Origin: Falsiroseomonas algicola
GTDB lineage: Bacteria > Pseudomonadota > Alphaproteobacteria > Acetobacterales > Acetobacteraceae
Length of the DNA stretch: 64,000 bases
Direction of reading: 5' to 3'
Assembly (NCBI RefSeq): GCF_011040385.1
Contig: NZ_JAAIKB010000002.1
Location: 124,001-188,000 of the forward strand
Numbering within the stretch: position 1 is the first letter of the stretch; every line of letters starts with the position of its first letter. Position numbers and translations under genes: made by a program. This document shows, piece by piece, positions 25,888 to 36,013 of the stretch. Under the pieces are notes generated by a model, which made no database searches, was not told where the DNA came from, and saw only the letters and a list, made by a program, of their open reading frames with translations.

Positions 25888-26577
25888 TCACGGGAACGCC
25901 GCGCAGGCCTCCCAGCCGATCTCGCGGGCCTGGGCGTGGGCGCCGTCGATCCATTCCATGACGAAGGGGTGGGCGAGGACGGCGTCGGCGTAGGCCTGGG
26001 CGTCGGGGGCCAGCGGCACGGAGTAGGTGCGGAAGCGGGTGGCCATGGGCGACCACATCGCATCCGCGAAGCAGAAGCGTTCGCCGAAGAGGTAGGGGCC
26101 GCCGGCGCCCCATTTCGCGCGCGTCTGGCGCCAGGATTCCTGCACGCGCGCGACTTGCGCCGCCACGCCGGGCCGGCCGAGCAGCTTGGCGTTGGAGGGG
26201 ACGCCGTTGGCGATGGGCCAGCGCTTCACCAGGTTCATCGGCATGGCGGCGCGAAGCTCGACGAAATGCGCGTGCATCTCCCCGGCGGAGGATCGCGCGG
26301 CGGTGCGGGCGGGAAGGGCGCTCGGCCAGATGTCGCAGCCCGGCGCCTTCTCCCACAGGTATTCCGCGATCGCCCAGGTATCGGTGATGGCCAGGTCGCC
26401 GTCGAAGAGGATCGGGATCAGCCCGGTCGGCGAGATGGCGGCGAGCTTCGCCTTGCTGTCGTCGCGCGAGAGGAAGAGGGTCTCGGCCTCGAACTCCAAC
26501 CCCGAGAGCTTGCAGGCCAGCCAGCCGCGCATGGTCCAGGTGGAGGACCATTTCCCCCCGATGATGAGCTTCATCAT
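25888..26577 (-). CDS. Glutathione S-transferase family protein
   Basis: This 229-residue soluble enzyme has an N-terminal thioredoxin-like domain opening MMKLIIGGKWSSTWTMRGWL, where Ser or Thr near residue 11-12 would activate glutathione. The SPTGLIPILFDGDL cis-Pro segment and DTWAIAEYL glutathione-gamma-glutamyl contact follow, with a C-terminal helical domain (LFGERFCFADAMWSP, matching the N-capping box). The start overlaps the stop of the ABC ATPase gene. Being the last gene of a peptide-type importer operon suggests conjugation or cleavage of an imported thiol-reactive compound, but this is inference. Confidence 0.8.
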   Translation of the reverse strand: MMKLIIGGKWSSTWTMRGWLACKLSGLEFEAETLFLSRDDSKAKLAAISPTGLIPILFDGDLAITDTWAIAEYLWEKAPGCDIWPSALPARTAARSSAGEMHAHFVELRAAMPMNLVKRWPIANGVPSNAKLLGRPGVAAQVARVQESWRQTRAKWGAGGPYLFGERFCFADAMWSPMATRFRTYSVPLAPDAQAYADAVLAHPFVMEWIDGAHAQAREIGWEACAAFP

Positions 26578-27535
26578 GCGACGCCTCCGTCGTGCAAATG
26601 GCAGGCGGTGGTGACGCCGTCCGTGGTGGTGGTGGCGCGCGGCGCGTGCTGCGCGCAGCGCGGGCCCGCCATGGGGCAGCGCGGATGGAAGGCGCAGCCG
26701 GGCGGCGGGCGGATGGGGGAGGGCACGTCGCCGGCGGCTTCCGGCGGGCGCAGGTCCTCGGCCGTGACGGCGTTGAGCAGCGCACGGGTGTAGGGATGCA
26801 GCGGCGCGTTCCACAGCGTCTCCGCCGGCCCGATTTCCACGATGCGCCCGAGATACATCACCGCGATCCGGTCGCAGAGCCAGCGCACCAGGCGGAGATC
26901 GTGGCTGATGAAGAGGTAGGTCAGCGACAGCCGCTGCTGCAACTCGACCAGCAAATTCGCGACCTGCGCCTGGATGGAGACGTCGAGCGCGCTGGTGGGT
27001 TCGTCCAGCACGATGAAGGCGGGCTCGATGGCCAGCGCGCGCGCGATGCCGACGCGCTGGCGCTGGCCGCCGGAGAGTTCATGCGGATAGCGCCGCGCCA
27101 TCTCGGGGCGAAGGCCGACAAGCTCCAGCAACTCCGCGATCCGCACGCGGCGTTCGGCGCGATTGCCGAAGCGGTGGACGGAAAGCGGGCTGTCCAGGAT
27201 GCGCTCGATGGTGAGCGACCGGTTGAGCGAGGAGGCCGGGTCCTGGAACACCATCTGGGCGCGGCGGCGGAAGGCGTGCAGATCGGAGGCGGGGTTCGCG
27301 CCGTCGAAGGCGACGGTCCCGCTGGTCGGCGGTTCCAGCAGCAGCGCGACGCGGCCTAGCGTCGATTTGCCGGAGCCTGACTCGCCGACCAGCCCCAGGA
27401 TCTCCCCCGGCGCGATGGAGAGCGAGACATCCTGCACCGCCCGCACCATGGGCTGGTTCGGCAGCACGCGCCCGAGCAGCGAGGGCCGCGTGGCATAGTG
27501 CTTCGAGACGCCGTCGAGGCGCAGCAGCGGCGCCG

Positions 27536-27539
<4 letters not shown>
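26574..27539 (-). CDS. ABC transporter ATP-binding protein, DppF/OppF type (system 2)
   Basis: This 321-residue ATPase starts at the ATG at 27539 that overlaps the preceding gene stop. Walker [18 protein letters not shown], the signature LSGGQRQR, Walker B IVLDEPTSALD, the switch His in ISHDLRLV, and the C-terminal PPGCAFHPRCPMA segment are visible. It is the fifth gene of the second peptide-type importer (receptor 30318, permeases 29369 and 28491, ATPases 27536 and 26574), all overlapping or nearly so. Confidence 0.92.
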
Positions 27540-28490
<951 letters not shown>

Positions 28491-28498
<8 letters not shown>

Positions 28499-29372
28499 CG
28501 CCGCGCCTCGTCAGTTGCGCGGGGTCCAGCACGTCCCGCAGCAGATCGCCCGCCAGGTTGAAGGCGACGACGGTGAGGAAGATGAGCAGTCCCGGGAAGA
28601 CCGTCAGCCACCACTGCCCGGACATGACGTAGGTGCGGCTATCCGCCAGCATCCCGCCCCAGCTGGGTTCCGGCGGCTGGATGCCGAGGCCGAGGAAGGA
28701 GAGCGACGCCTCCGTCAGGATGGAGGTCGCGACCAGCAGCGTGGCATAGACCGCGACGGGGGAGACGCAGTTGCGCAGGATGTCGCGGAACAGGATACGC
28801 GCATCGCCGGCGCCGACCGCGCGTTCCGCCATCACATACTGCTCGTTCCGCTCCACCAGCACCGCGGCGCGGACGATGCGCGCGACCTTCGGCGCGTTGA
28901 GCAGCCCGATCACCAGCATGACCTTGGTGATGTGCGGGATGGTGATCGGCCCTATCTCCAGATCCTGCGTGCCGAGCGCCGCGACGACGGCGATGGCCAG
29001 CACGATGGGCGGGAAGGCCATGAGAATGTCCATCACCCGCATGATGGCGGCATCCGTCCAGCCCGGCGACCGCAACCCCGCGATGGCGCCGAGCGGCACG
29101 CCCACCACCATCGCGATGCCCACCGTGGTCAACCCCACGGTCAGGGAGACGCGCGTCGCGTGCACGCATCTCGAAAAAATGTCCCGCCCGAACTGGTCGG
29201 AGCCGAACCAGAAGGTGGCGTTGGGCGGCAGCAGGCGCTGGCGGCTCGGGCGGTTGGGGAAGAAGCTCGCGACCTGCTCCGGGAAGATCGCGACGACGAC
29301 CAGCACCAGCAGGAAGAGGAAGGCCAGCAGCGCGAGGGGATCGCGCCGCATCACGGCGACCAGGCGCTTCAT
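28491..29372 (-). CDS. ABC transporter permease, DppC/OppC type (system 2)
   Basis: This 293-residue inner-membrane permease has a first helix at residues 13-30 (PLALLAFLFLLVLVVVAIF), a periplasmic segment with FWFGSDQFGRDIFSR (the family G-T-D-x-x-G-R-D-x-x-S-R motif), an EAA loop AERAVGAGDARILFRDILRN and the C-terminal LSFLGLGIQPPEPSWG. ATGA overlap with the DppB-type gene ties the two together. Confidence 0.9.
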
Positions 29373-30310
29373 CGGCGGATGCGCGGGTCGAGGATCGCGT
29401 AGAGCGCATCCATGGCGAAGTTGATCATGACGAAGACCGCGACGTTCAGCAGCACCAGCCCCTGCACCAGCGGATAGTCACGCGACAGGATGCTCTCATA
29501 CAGCAGCCGCCCCATGCCCGGCAGGTTGAAGATCACCTCCGTCAGCACCGCGCCCGCCAGCAGGTAGCCGAAGGAGAATCCGGCCGCCGTCAGCGTCGGG
29601 ATCAGCGCGTTGCGCAGCGCGTCGTTCCAGATGATCGTCGCTTCCCGCACGCCATGCGCGCGCGCGACGGCGATGTGTTCCCGCCCCAGCACGTCGAGCA
29701 TCGATGACCGCAGCATGCGCGTGATGGTCGCGGCATAGGCGGTGCCGAGGCAGATGGCCGGCAGGATCACATGCGCCGTCGTCGTGCCGATCCCGGCGGA
29801 GGGCGGCTGGTAGCCCCCCGGCGGCAGCCAGCCCAGCGTCACGGCGAAGAGCATGATCATCAGCAGGCCTTGCCAGAAGACCGGCATGGAGATGCCGATC
29901 ATCGCGAAGACCCGCCAGAAGTGATCCACCGCGCCGCCCTTGTTGGTGGCGGAGAAGACGCCCGCCGGCACCGCGATCAGCAGCGCGATGGCCAACGCCA
30001 TCAGGGAGACATGCAGCGTGACGGGAAAGCGATCCGCGATCAGCCCGCTGACCCCCGTCGAATACATGAAGGACCGCCCGAGATCGCCCGTCAGCGCCGA
30101 TCCCACCCAGACCGCGTATTGCTGCCACAGCGGCAGATGCAGCCCGATGGCGCGGCGCATCGCCTCGATCTCGGCGGGCGTCGCGTTGCTGGTCATCATG
30201 GCGATGGCGGGGTCGCCCGGCAGCGCGCGGACGATGATGAAGATCAGCACGCTGGCGCCGAAGAGCACCAGCGCGAGCGTGGCCGCGCGGCCGAGAAGGA
30301 ACCGACCCAA
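29369..30310 (-). CDS. ABC transporter permease, DppB/OppB type (system 2), TTG start
   Basis: This 313-residue permease shows the family's N-terminal helix followed by RALPGDPA, the LGLDLPLW-like segment (IGLHLPLWQQYAVW) and the EAA loop RAHGVREATIIWNDALRN. The only in-frame start compatible with a complete first helix is TTG at 30310, with AAGGG about 10 bases upstream inside the end of the receptor gene. A rare TTG start may lower its translation relative to the receptor. Confidence 0.87.
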   Translation of the reverse strand: MGRFLLGRAATLALVLFGASVLIFIIVRALPGDPAIAMMTSNATPAEIEAMRRAIGLHLPLWQQYAVWVGSALTGDLGRSFMYSTGVSGLIADRFPVTLHVSLMALAIALLIAVPAGVFSATNKGGAVDHFWRVFAMIGISMPVFWQGLLMIMLFAVTLGWLPPGGYQPPSAGIGTTTAHVILPAICLGTAYAATITRMLRSSMLDVLGREHIAVARAHGVREATIIWNDALRNALIPTLTAAGFSFGYLLAGAVLTEVIFNLPGMGRLLYESILSRDYPLVQGLVLLNVAVFVMINFAMDALYAILDPRIRR

Positions 30311-30317
30311 GTCGCGA

Positions 30318-31865
30318 TCAGCCCTTCCTGACCGTCGTCAGATCCATGAAGTGCGAGTAGCGCGGCGCGAAGCCGGAGATGTCGGCGCGCCAGAGATGAT
30401 AGGCATTCAGCCGACCGATCCAGAGCGCCGGGCAATGATCCACCAGGATCTCCGTCACCTTCCGCAGCGACGGGCGCTTCCGCGCCGGGTCAAGATGGCG
30501 GAAACTCTCCATCACCGCCTCGTCATAGGCGGGGTTGCGGTAGCCCATCCACTGCGCCTGGTTGCCGTCCTTGTGGTAGTTGTTCCAGATCAGGTAGTCC
30601 TCGATGGAGGACTGCATGGAGGCATGCGGGAAGCACTGCCAGTCGCCGTTCTGCGCGCTGCGGTACATGCTGACGAAGTCGGTCTGGCGCATGTTCATGC
30701 GGATGCCGAATTCCGCGAGGTTCGCCTGCATCACCACGGCCGCCTCGCGCGCCTCCACATAGGCGGAGGGCACCGGCACGATCGCCTCGAAGGTGAAGCC
30801 GCGCGGCATGCCGGCCTGGCGCAGGTGGAAGCGCACGCGGTCGGGATCGTATTTCAGCTGGTTGGCCAGGTCGGCCTCGTACCAGAATTCCTGCGGCGTC
30901 GCGGGCAGGGCGCTCGCGGTCACCAGGCCGGAATAGATCTCGTCGCAGATGTATTCGCGGTCGATGGCGCAGGACACGGCGCGGCGCAGATGGATGTTGT
31001 CGAAGGGCGGCTTCGCCACGTTCATCGGCATGTAGAAGATGCCCGCGGAAGGCCGGCTGGCGCCCGCGAAGCCGCGCATCTGCCGCGTCGGCGCGAAGTC
31101 CTTGGGCGGGCAGTTGCTGATGATGTCGACGCTGCCGGCGCGAAGATTCGCCAGCTGCGTCGCCGCATCGGGGATGCGCACCAGCCGGATGCCCGCCGTC
31201 GCCGGCGCGCCGCCGAAATACTCGGGGAAGGCCTCGAACTCCACGGCGACATCGGCCTGGAAGCTCTTCGGGATGAAGGGGCCGCTGCCCGCGGTGCGGC
31301 TGCCGCGATACAGGTTCTCGCCCGTCGCGCCCTCGTTCACCACATCGGTGCCGCGGCGCACGATCGCGGCCTCATAGCCCAGCAGCCGCATCCAGCCGGT
31401 CCAGGGATCGCCCAGCGTGAAGCGGACGACGTAGTCGCCGTCCTTCTCGACGTTCTTGATGAAGCGGCGAAGGTTGCCGCGCCGGCGGCCGGTGCTGAGA
31501 TACTTGTCGAAGGAATAGAGCACATCCTCGGACGTCAGCCGGTCGCCATTGTGGAAGCGCACGTCGCGGCGGAGTTCGAAGGTGTAGCTCAGCCCGTCAC
31601 TGCTGATCGTCGGCAGCGCCACCGCGAGGTCCGGCACCAGCGTGCCATCCGGGCCGATCTTCACCAGGTTGGAGAAGCCCAGCAGATTCGCCGCCGCCGT
31701 CTCCACATTGCCGACATGCCAGGGATGGATGTTCGGCAGGTTGCCGAGCAGCGAGGCGGTCACGGTTCCGCGAGGCTGCGCGCCGGCGCTTCGCGGCAGC
31801 GATGCGGAAGCCAGCACGCCCGCCAGTCCTGCCAGCGCACCGCGCCGGCCGATCATCGTGTCCAT
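30318..31865 (-). CDS. ABC transporter substrate-binding protein, peptide/opine family (system 2)
   Basis: This 515-residue periplasmic receptor starts at the ATG at 31865. AGGGGG lies 7 bases upstream, and the N-terminus gives a twin-arginine-like signal (IGRRGALAGLAGVLASASLP, cleavage at AGA-Q). The mature protein has the family signature YTFELRRDVRFHNGDRLTSEDV. It is the first gene of the second importer operon. A small hairpin (CGCGATG-TTCG-CATCGCG at 31890-31907) lies in its leader. The ligand is unknown; the downstream glutathione transferase and the divergent M20-like gene are the only functional hints. Confidence 0.87.
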   Translation of the reverse strand: MDTMIGRRGALAGLAGVLASASLPRSAGAQPRGTVTASLLGNLPNIHPWHVGNVETAAANLLGFSNLVKIGPDGTLVPDLAVALPTISSDGLSYTFELRRDVRFHNGDRLTSEDVLYSFDKYLSTGRRRGNLRRFIKNVEKDGDYVVRFTLGDPWTGWMRLLGYEAAIVRRGTDVVNEGATGENLYRGSRTAGSGPFIPKSFQADVAVEFEAFPEYFGGAPATAGIRLVRIPDAATQLANLRAGSVDIISNCPPKDFAPTRQMRGFAGASRPSAGIFYMPMNVAKPPFDNIHLRRAVSCAIDREYICDEIYSGLVTASALPATPQEFWYEADLANQLKYDPDRVRFHLRQAGMPRGFTFEAIVPVPSAYVEAREAAVVMQANLAEFGIRMNMRQTDFVSMYRSAQNGDWQCFPHASMQSSIEDYLIWNNYHKDGNQAQWMGYRNPAYDEAVMESFRHLDPARKRPSLRKVTEILVDHCPALWIGRLNAYHLWRADISGFAPRYSHFMDLTTVRKG

Positions 31866-32085
31866 CGCCCAACCCCCTGCCAGGCCGCGCGCGATGTTCG
31901 CATCGCGGTCACGGTCTACGATCACATCGAATGACATATCTCCCTTGCCGTGACGCGATCTCATGCCGCGCTTCGGTGGCAGGGAGGATGGACAGAAGCC
32001 GCAATCCATCGCAACCCCGCAATGTTGACGAGACGCGCGGCGCGCTGAACCATCGGCGCCCGAGACAAGGATGAAGCAAGGCAAG
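31866..32085. promoter_or_regulatory. Divergent intergenic region with a leader hairpin
   Basis: This 220-bp gap separates the importer receptor gene (minus) from the M20-like gene (plus) and must hold both promoters. CGCGATG (31890-31896) and CATCGCG (31901-31907) form a 7-bp stem with a TTCG loop about 25 bases upstream of the receptor start, which could act as operator or leader hairpin. I see no convincing -35/-10 pair. Confidence 0.35.
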
Positions 32086-33381
32086 ATGGACAGCATCGCG
32101 ACGAAGGTGGACCAGGCGGCGGAAGCCCATGGCGAAGCGGCGGTCGGATTCCTGCGCGACCTGATCCGCCTGCAGGCGCAGGGCGAGGAAGCCGTGCAGG
32201 CCCGCATCGCCGCGGCGTGCGAGGAACTCGGCTGCGTCGTGGAGAAGCGCCGCTACAAGCCCGCCTCCGTCGTGCTGAAGGAGGAATTCGCCAGCGATGC
32301 CGCCATGGCGGCAGAGGAGCGGGAGGCCGTGCTGGCGCGCTTCCCCGGCAGCGGCGGCGGCCGCAGCGTGATCTTCTTCGCCCATCCCGATGGGGAGCCT
32401 TTCCAGCCCCAGCATGGCTGGGTGCATGACCCGCTGGCGGGCGAGATCGACCAGGGCCGCATCCATGGCTGGGGCGTGGCGGATGACCTGGCCGGCGTCG
32501 CCACGATGGTGGAGGCGCTGCGCGCCGTGCTCGCCGCCGGCGTGAAGCCGAAGGGCGATGTCATCCTGGCCAGCACGCCGTCCAAGCGCCACGCGCGCGG
32601 CGTGCATGCGCTGCTGCATGGCGGCGTCCATGCCGATGCGGCCGTCTATCTCCACCCCGCCGAATCCGGTGTGGGCATGCGGGAAGTGAAGGCGCTCGCT
32701 TCCGGCCAGCTCATTTTCCGCATCGTCGTGAAGGGCCGCCTGCCCGACACCAACGAACCCGGCCATGCCGCCTTCGCGCATACCGCGGTCAACCCGATCA
32801 TGAAGGCGCAGCAGGTGCTGGCGGCGCTGGCCGCGCTCGATGCGAAGCGCGGCGCGCGCGTGCACCACCCCGCCCTCGACGCCGCCATCGGCCGCAGCAC
32901 CAATCTTCTCGTCGGCGACTTCAAGACGCTTGGCGATGGCCGCGCCGCGCGCGTGCCGCCGGCCGTGCAACTCTCCTGCGCGCTCGCCTTCCCGCCGGGG
33001 GAGAAACTCGCCGATGTGCAGGCCGAGGTCGAGGCCGCGCTGGCGGAGGCGAAGGCCGCCGACCCCGACCTCGCCCTCGACGTCACCTTCCTCTCCGGCG
33101 TCACCGGCGCGGAAGTCACGCTCGATCATCCTCTCTGGATCGAGACCTCGGCCGCCGTGCAGCGCGGCACGGGCACGGCGCCGCACATCAACCCGCTCCA
33201 CACCTCCTCCGACATCCGCAATCCCATGGTGCAGTCGGGCATCCCCTGCGTCGGCCTCGGCCCGCTTTGCGGCGACCTGACGCAGAATGGCGGTCGCGAC
33301 GAATGGGTGGATGTCGCGGATTACCGCCGCGGCGTCGCCGTGGTCGCGGCGCTGATCGCGGGGTGGTGCGGCGCCGCCTGA
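32086..33381 (+). CDS. M20-family peptidase homologue with a degenerate active site
   Basis: This 431-residue protein has the M20 fold. It keeps HPD (His100, Asp102) and the bridging Asp in GVADDLAG (133-134), with a late His in the NPLHTSSD segment. The position where M20 enzymes carry the catalytic Glu pair reads STPSKRHARG (163-172) instead, so the general base is missing. I prefer the ATG at 32086, with AAGG 4 bases upstream; the ATG at 32071 has no usable ribosome spacing. It is divergent from an importer operon. It could be an inactive homologue or an enzyme using another base. Confidence 0.75.
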   Translation: MDSIATKVDQAAEAHGEAAVGFLRDLIRLQAQGEEAVQARIAAACEELGCVVEKRRYKPASVVLKEEFASDAAMAAEEREAVLARFPGSGGGRSVIFFAHPDGEPFQPQHGWVHDPLAGEIDQGRIHGWGVADDLAGVATMVEALRAVLAAGVKPKGDVILASTPSKRHARGVHALLHGGVHADAAVYLHPAESGVGMREVKALASGQLIFRIVVKGRLPDTNEPGHAAFAHTAVNPIMKAQQVLAALAALDAKRGARVHHPALDAAIGRSTNLLVGDFKTLGDGRAARVPPAVQLSCALAFPPGEKLADVQAEVEAALAEAKAADPDLALDVTFLSGVTGAEVTLDHPLWIETSAAVQRGTGTAPHINPLHTSSDIRNPMVQSGIPCVGLGPLCGDLTQNGGRDEWVDVADYRRGVAVVAALIAGWCGAA

Positions 33382-33449
33382 CGGTTTTCCGCTTCCTCCC
33401 GGGGCCGTCGCTTGCGCATGCTGGCGGCGGAACCGGGGAGAGACCACCG

Positions 33450-33890
33450 ATGCTGCCGCCCATGCCCATCGCCGAACCCGCCTGGCTGCGCGAGTTCAAG
33501 GCCTTCATCATGCGCGGCAGCGTCATCGACCTGGCCGTCGGCATCGTCATCGGCGCCGCCTTCACCACCATCGTCACCAGCCTGGTGGAGGACCTGATCA
33601 ATCCGCTGATCGGCCTGCTGATCGGCGGCATCGACTTCTCCAACCTCTTCGTCGTCCTCACCGGCGAACGCCGGCCGAGCCTGGAGGCGACGCGCGAAGG
33701 CGGCGCCGCGGTGCTCGCCATCGGCCGCTTCATCAACGCCATCATCAAGTTCCTGATCGTGGCGATGGCGATCTTCTGGCTGCTGCGGATCCTGACGAAG
33801 CTCCGCATCCGGGAGGAAGCGGTGAAGCCGCCGACGCCCAGCGAGAAGCTGCTGGCGGATATCCTGGAGGAGTTGCGGAAGAAGCCCTGA
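33450..33890 (+). CDS. mscL: Large-conductance mechanosensitive channel MscL
   Basis: This 146-residue inner-membrane channel opens under membrane tension to release solutes during hypo-osmotic shock. The amphipathic N-terminal helix and TM1 hold the MscL signature (FIMRGSVIDLAVGIVIGAAFT starts near residue 18), TM2 is around 95-115 (AIIKFLIVAMAIFWLLRIL), and the C-terminal bundle helix ends in EELRKKP. The length is normal. ATG at 33450, GGGAG about 9 bases upstream. It ends directly against the convergent receptor-like gene without a terminator. Confidence 0.95.
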   Translation: MLPPMPIAEPAWLREFKAFIMRGSVIDLAVGIVIGAAFTTIVTSLVEDLINPLIGLLIGGIDFSNLFVVLTGERRPSLEATREGGAAVLAIGRFINAIIKFLIVAMAIFWLLRILTKLRIREEAVKPPTPSEKLLADILEELRKKP

Positions 33891-34793
33891 TCAGGGCTTC
33901 CATTCCTCGCCGGCCCAATGCTCCGGCACCTCGACGGCGCCGCCGAGGATCGCGATCCGCAGCGCCTCGCAGCGCGCGGTGAGTTCCGGCGCCACATCGG
34001 CGGCATAGGCCAGGCGCACCGCCGCCGGATCCTCCAGCCCGATGCGCCGGTCCTCCCATCGGTCGGCCAGGAAGGCGCCGATCGCGGCTTCCATCGTCAC
34101 GCCATTGTCGGCGATGGCGGAGGCGAGGAAGACCGCATCCTCCGCCGTCCAGTCATGGACGTTGCCGATGCAGCGCAGGCCGGCCTGGCGCGCGGCCGCG
34201 ATGGCGCCGGGGCGGCCGGCATCCAGCATCTGGAACTGCACCTCCGCCCCCGCCTGCGCCTGCGCCTCCGTCCAGGCCTGCGCCAGCGCCGGATCATGCT
34301 GGTTGCCGCAGAAGCCAGTCAGCAGCCTCGCATCCGGCCTTGCATGGCTGAGCCCCGCCGCGAAGCCTGCGCGTCCGCGCAGTCCCGGCGGCACCTTCTC
34401 GCCGGACAGATGTGCCGCCACGCCCCGCGTGATCCACCACCCCGCCAGCGCGCCGGCGAGGAAGGCCGATTGCTCCTGCAGCACCTCGAAGCAGGCGATG
34501 TTGGGACTCGCGATGCGGCCCTGCGTCACCGCGAAGCCGACCTTCGGGAAAGCCGGCGCCACCAACCGCACCGCCTCCTCCCCCTGGCCGCCATGGGCGA
34601 TGACGAGGTCGCTCTCCCGCGCCGCCGCCTCCACCGACGCCACACGCTGCGCGGGATCGGCCTGCCAGGCTTCCGTGACCGAGACGGGCATTCGCGCCGC
34701 CGCGCGGCGCAGCCCCGCGATGCCCGCGGCATTGAAGGCGCCTCCACCGGGACGGCCGAAGAAGATCGCGGTGACGCGGGGGGGTGTGCTCAT
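33891..34793 (-). CDS. BMP (basic membrane protein/Med) family ligand-binding protein without signal peptide
   Basis: This protein of about 300 residues is related to purine nucleoside receptors of ABC importers: FFGRPGGGAFNAAGIAGLRRA near the start, DLVIAHGGQG and VGFAVTQG in the middle. Unlike exported BMP lipoproteins it has no signal sequence or lipobox, so it would be cytosolic and may be a sensor or enzyme-associated binding protein. The ATG at 34793 has GGAGG 7 bases upstream. It follows the TctC gene on the same strand by 20 bp. The uricolytic genes further upstream hint at purine-derived ligands. Confidence 0.65.
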   Translation of the reverse strand: MSTPPRVTAIFFGRPGGGAFNAAGIAGLRRAAARMPVSVTEAWQADPAQRVASVEAAARESDLVIAHGGQGEEAVRLVAPAFPKVGFAVTQGRIASPNIACFEVLQEQSAFLAGALAGWWITRGVAAHLSGEKVPPGLRGRAGFAAGLSHARPDARLLTGFCGNQHDPALAQAWTEAQAQAGAEVQFQMLDAGRPGAIAAARQAGLRCIGNVHDWTAEDAVFLASAIADNGVTMEAAIGAFLADRWEDRRIGLEDPAAVRLAYAADVAPELTARCEALRIAILGGAVEVPEHWAGEEWKP

Positions 34794-34812
34794 GCCCACA
34801 CCTCCCGCGCCC

Positions 34813-35793
34813 CTATTGCGCCGTCAAGCCGAGTGCCTTCACCGCGCCGCCGACCACCCGCACCTCCTCCGCCACGAAGCTCGTGAATTCGGGCTGCGTC
34901 ATCGCGCGCATCGCGATGCCGTGTTCGTCGATGCGCGCGCGCACGGTCGGGTTCGCCAGCGCCGCCATCGTCTCCGTATGGAGCTTCTGCGTGATGGCGG
35001 GCGGCAGGCCGCGCGGACCGGCCAGGCCCAGCCAGTTCTCCGCCAGCAGGCCCGGGAAGCCCGCTTCCGCCGTGGTTGGCACTTCCGGCGCCATCTCCTG
35101 CCGCGCCGGCGCGGTGATGGCGATGGCGCGCAGCCGCCCGGCGCGGATGTTCTCCACATTCTGCGGCAGCGTGTCGAAGGACAGCGGGATGGCGCCGCCC
35201 AGCAGGTCCGCCTGCATGGGCGCGCTGCCGCGATAGGGCACATGGGTCAGTTGCGCGCCCGTGCGGGCCATGAACTGCTCGCCGAAGATGTGGGCCACCG
35301 ACCCGGCGCCGGAGGTGCCGTAGCCCGGCGGCACGCGTTGCGCCTTCACCCATTCGACCAGCCCGGCCAGATCGGTCGCCGGCACCAGCCGGGGATTCAC
35401 CACGACCACCAGCGGCGTCGCCCCGATATAGGCGATGTGGGTGAAGCTCCCGACCGGGTCGTAGCTCACGCTCGGATAGATCGGGGGCGACATCACGATC
35501 GGCGCGGTGTTGGACAGCATCAGCGTATAGCCATCCGCCGGCTGGCTCGCGACATAGGCCGCGCCCAGCGTCCCGCCCGCGCCCGGCCGGTTGTCCACCA
35601 GCACGCGCTGCGGCAGGCGCTGCGACAGCACATCGGCCAGCACCCGCGCGACAATGTCTGACGACCCGCCAGGAGGAAAGGTGACAATGATTCGAAGGGG
35701 CCGGCCCGGCCATTCGGCGGTCTGCGCCGACGCCGGAATGGGCAGGAACGGAGCGGCAAGTGCTGCAATAAAAGGCAGTTGGCGGCGGCGCAT
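34813..35793 (-). CDS. Tripartite tricarboxylate transporter receptor (TctC/Bug family)
   Basis: This 326-residue periplasmic binding protein starts at 35793, with GGAG 9 bases upstream and a signal peptide MRRRQLPFIAALAAPFLPIPASA-Q. Bug-family marks are WPGRPLRIIVTFPPGGSSDI at the mature start, DNRPGAGGTLG and the HVPYRGSAP ligand loop. Partner membrane proteins TctA/TctB are not encoded in the window. The ligand is typically a carboxylate. It is divergent from the hydroxyisourate hydrolase gene. Confidence 0.87.
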   Translation of the reverse strand: MRRRQLPFIAALAAPFLPIPASAQTAEWPGRPLRIIVTFPPGGSSDIVARVLADVLSQRLPQRVLVDNRPGAGGTLGAAYVASQPADGYTLMLSNTAPIVMSPPIYPSVSYDPVGSFTHIAYIGATPLVVVVNPRLVPATDLAGLVEWVKAQRVPPGYGTSGAGSVAHIFGEQFMARTGAQLTHVPYRGSAPMQADLLGGAIPLSFDTLPQNVENIRAGRLRAIAITAPARQEMAPEVPTTAEAGFPGLLAENWLGLAGPRGLPPAITQKLHTETMAALANPTVRARIDEHGIAMRAMTQPEFTSFVAEEVRVVGGAVKALGLTAQ

Positions 35794-35842
35794 GGGCAAG
35801 ACTCCGGGTGCCGCCGCTGCCCGGCAAACCTCATGCCGGGAC

Positions 35843-35870
35843 CATGACCGCCTGTCATGATTCACTGACA
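35843..35870. promoter_or_regulatory. Overlapping inverted repeats in the divergent TctC / uraH promoter region
   Basis: CATGAC-CGCCT-GTCATG (35843-35859) and TGTCA-N8-TGACA (35853-35870) overlap. They lie 50-77 bp upstream of the TctC start and about 145 bp before the uraH start, inside a 220-bp divergent gap that also holds an unusually AT-rich stretch near 35930-35945. Overlapping palindromes suggest binding of a dimeric regulator, perhaps in two alternative positions. Confidence 0.35.
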
Positions 35871-36013
35871 TCGGAAAGTGTAAGGGTACGATAGTGATTG
35901 CTGGCGGACAGGTCAGGCCGGGTGCTAGGGTTTTATTCAATGATGATCAGCCACTCCCCGTACCGAGCCTGCCCGCCCCGCGCTTCGGTGGCCGATCACG
36001 GAGGAGCCGCCTC

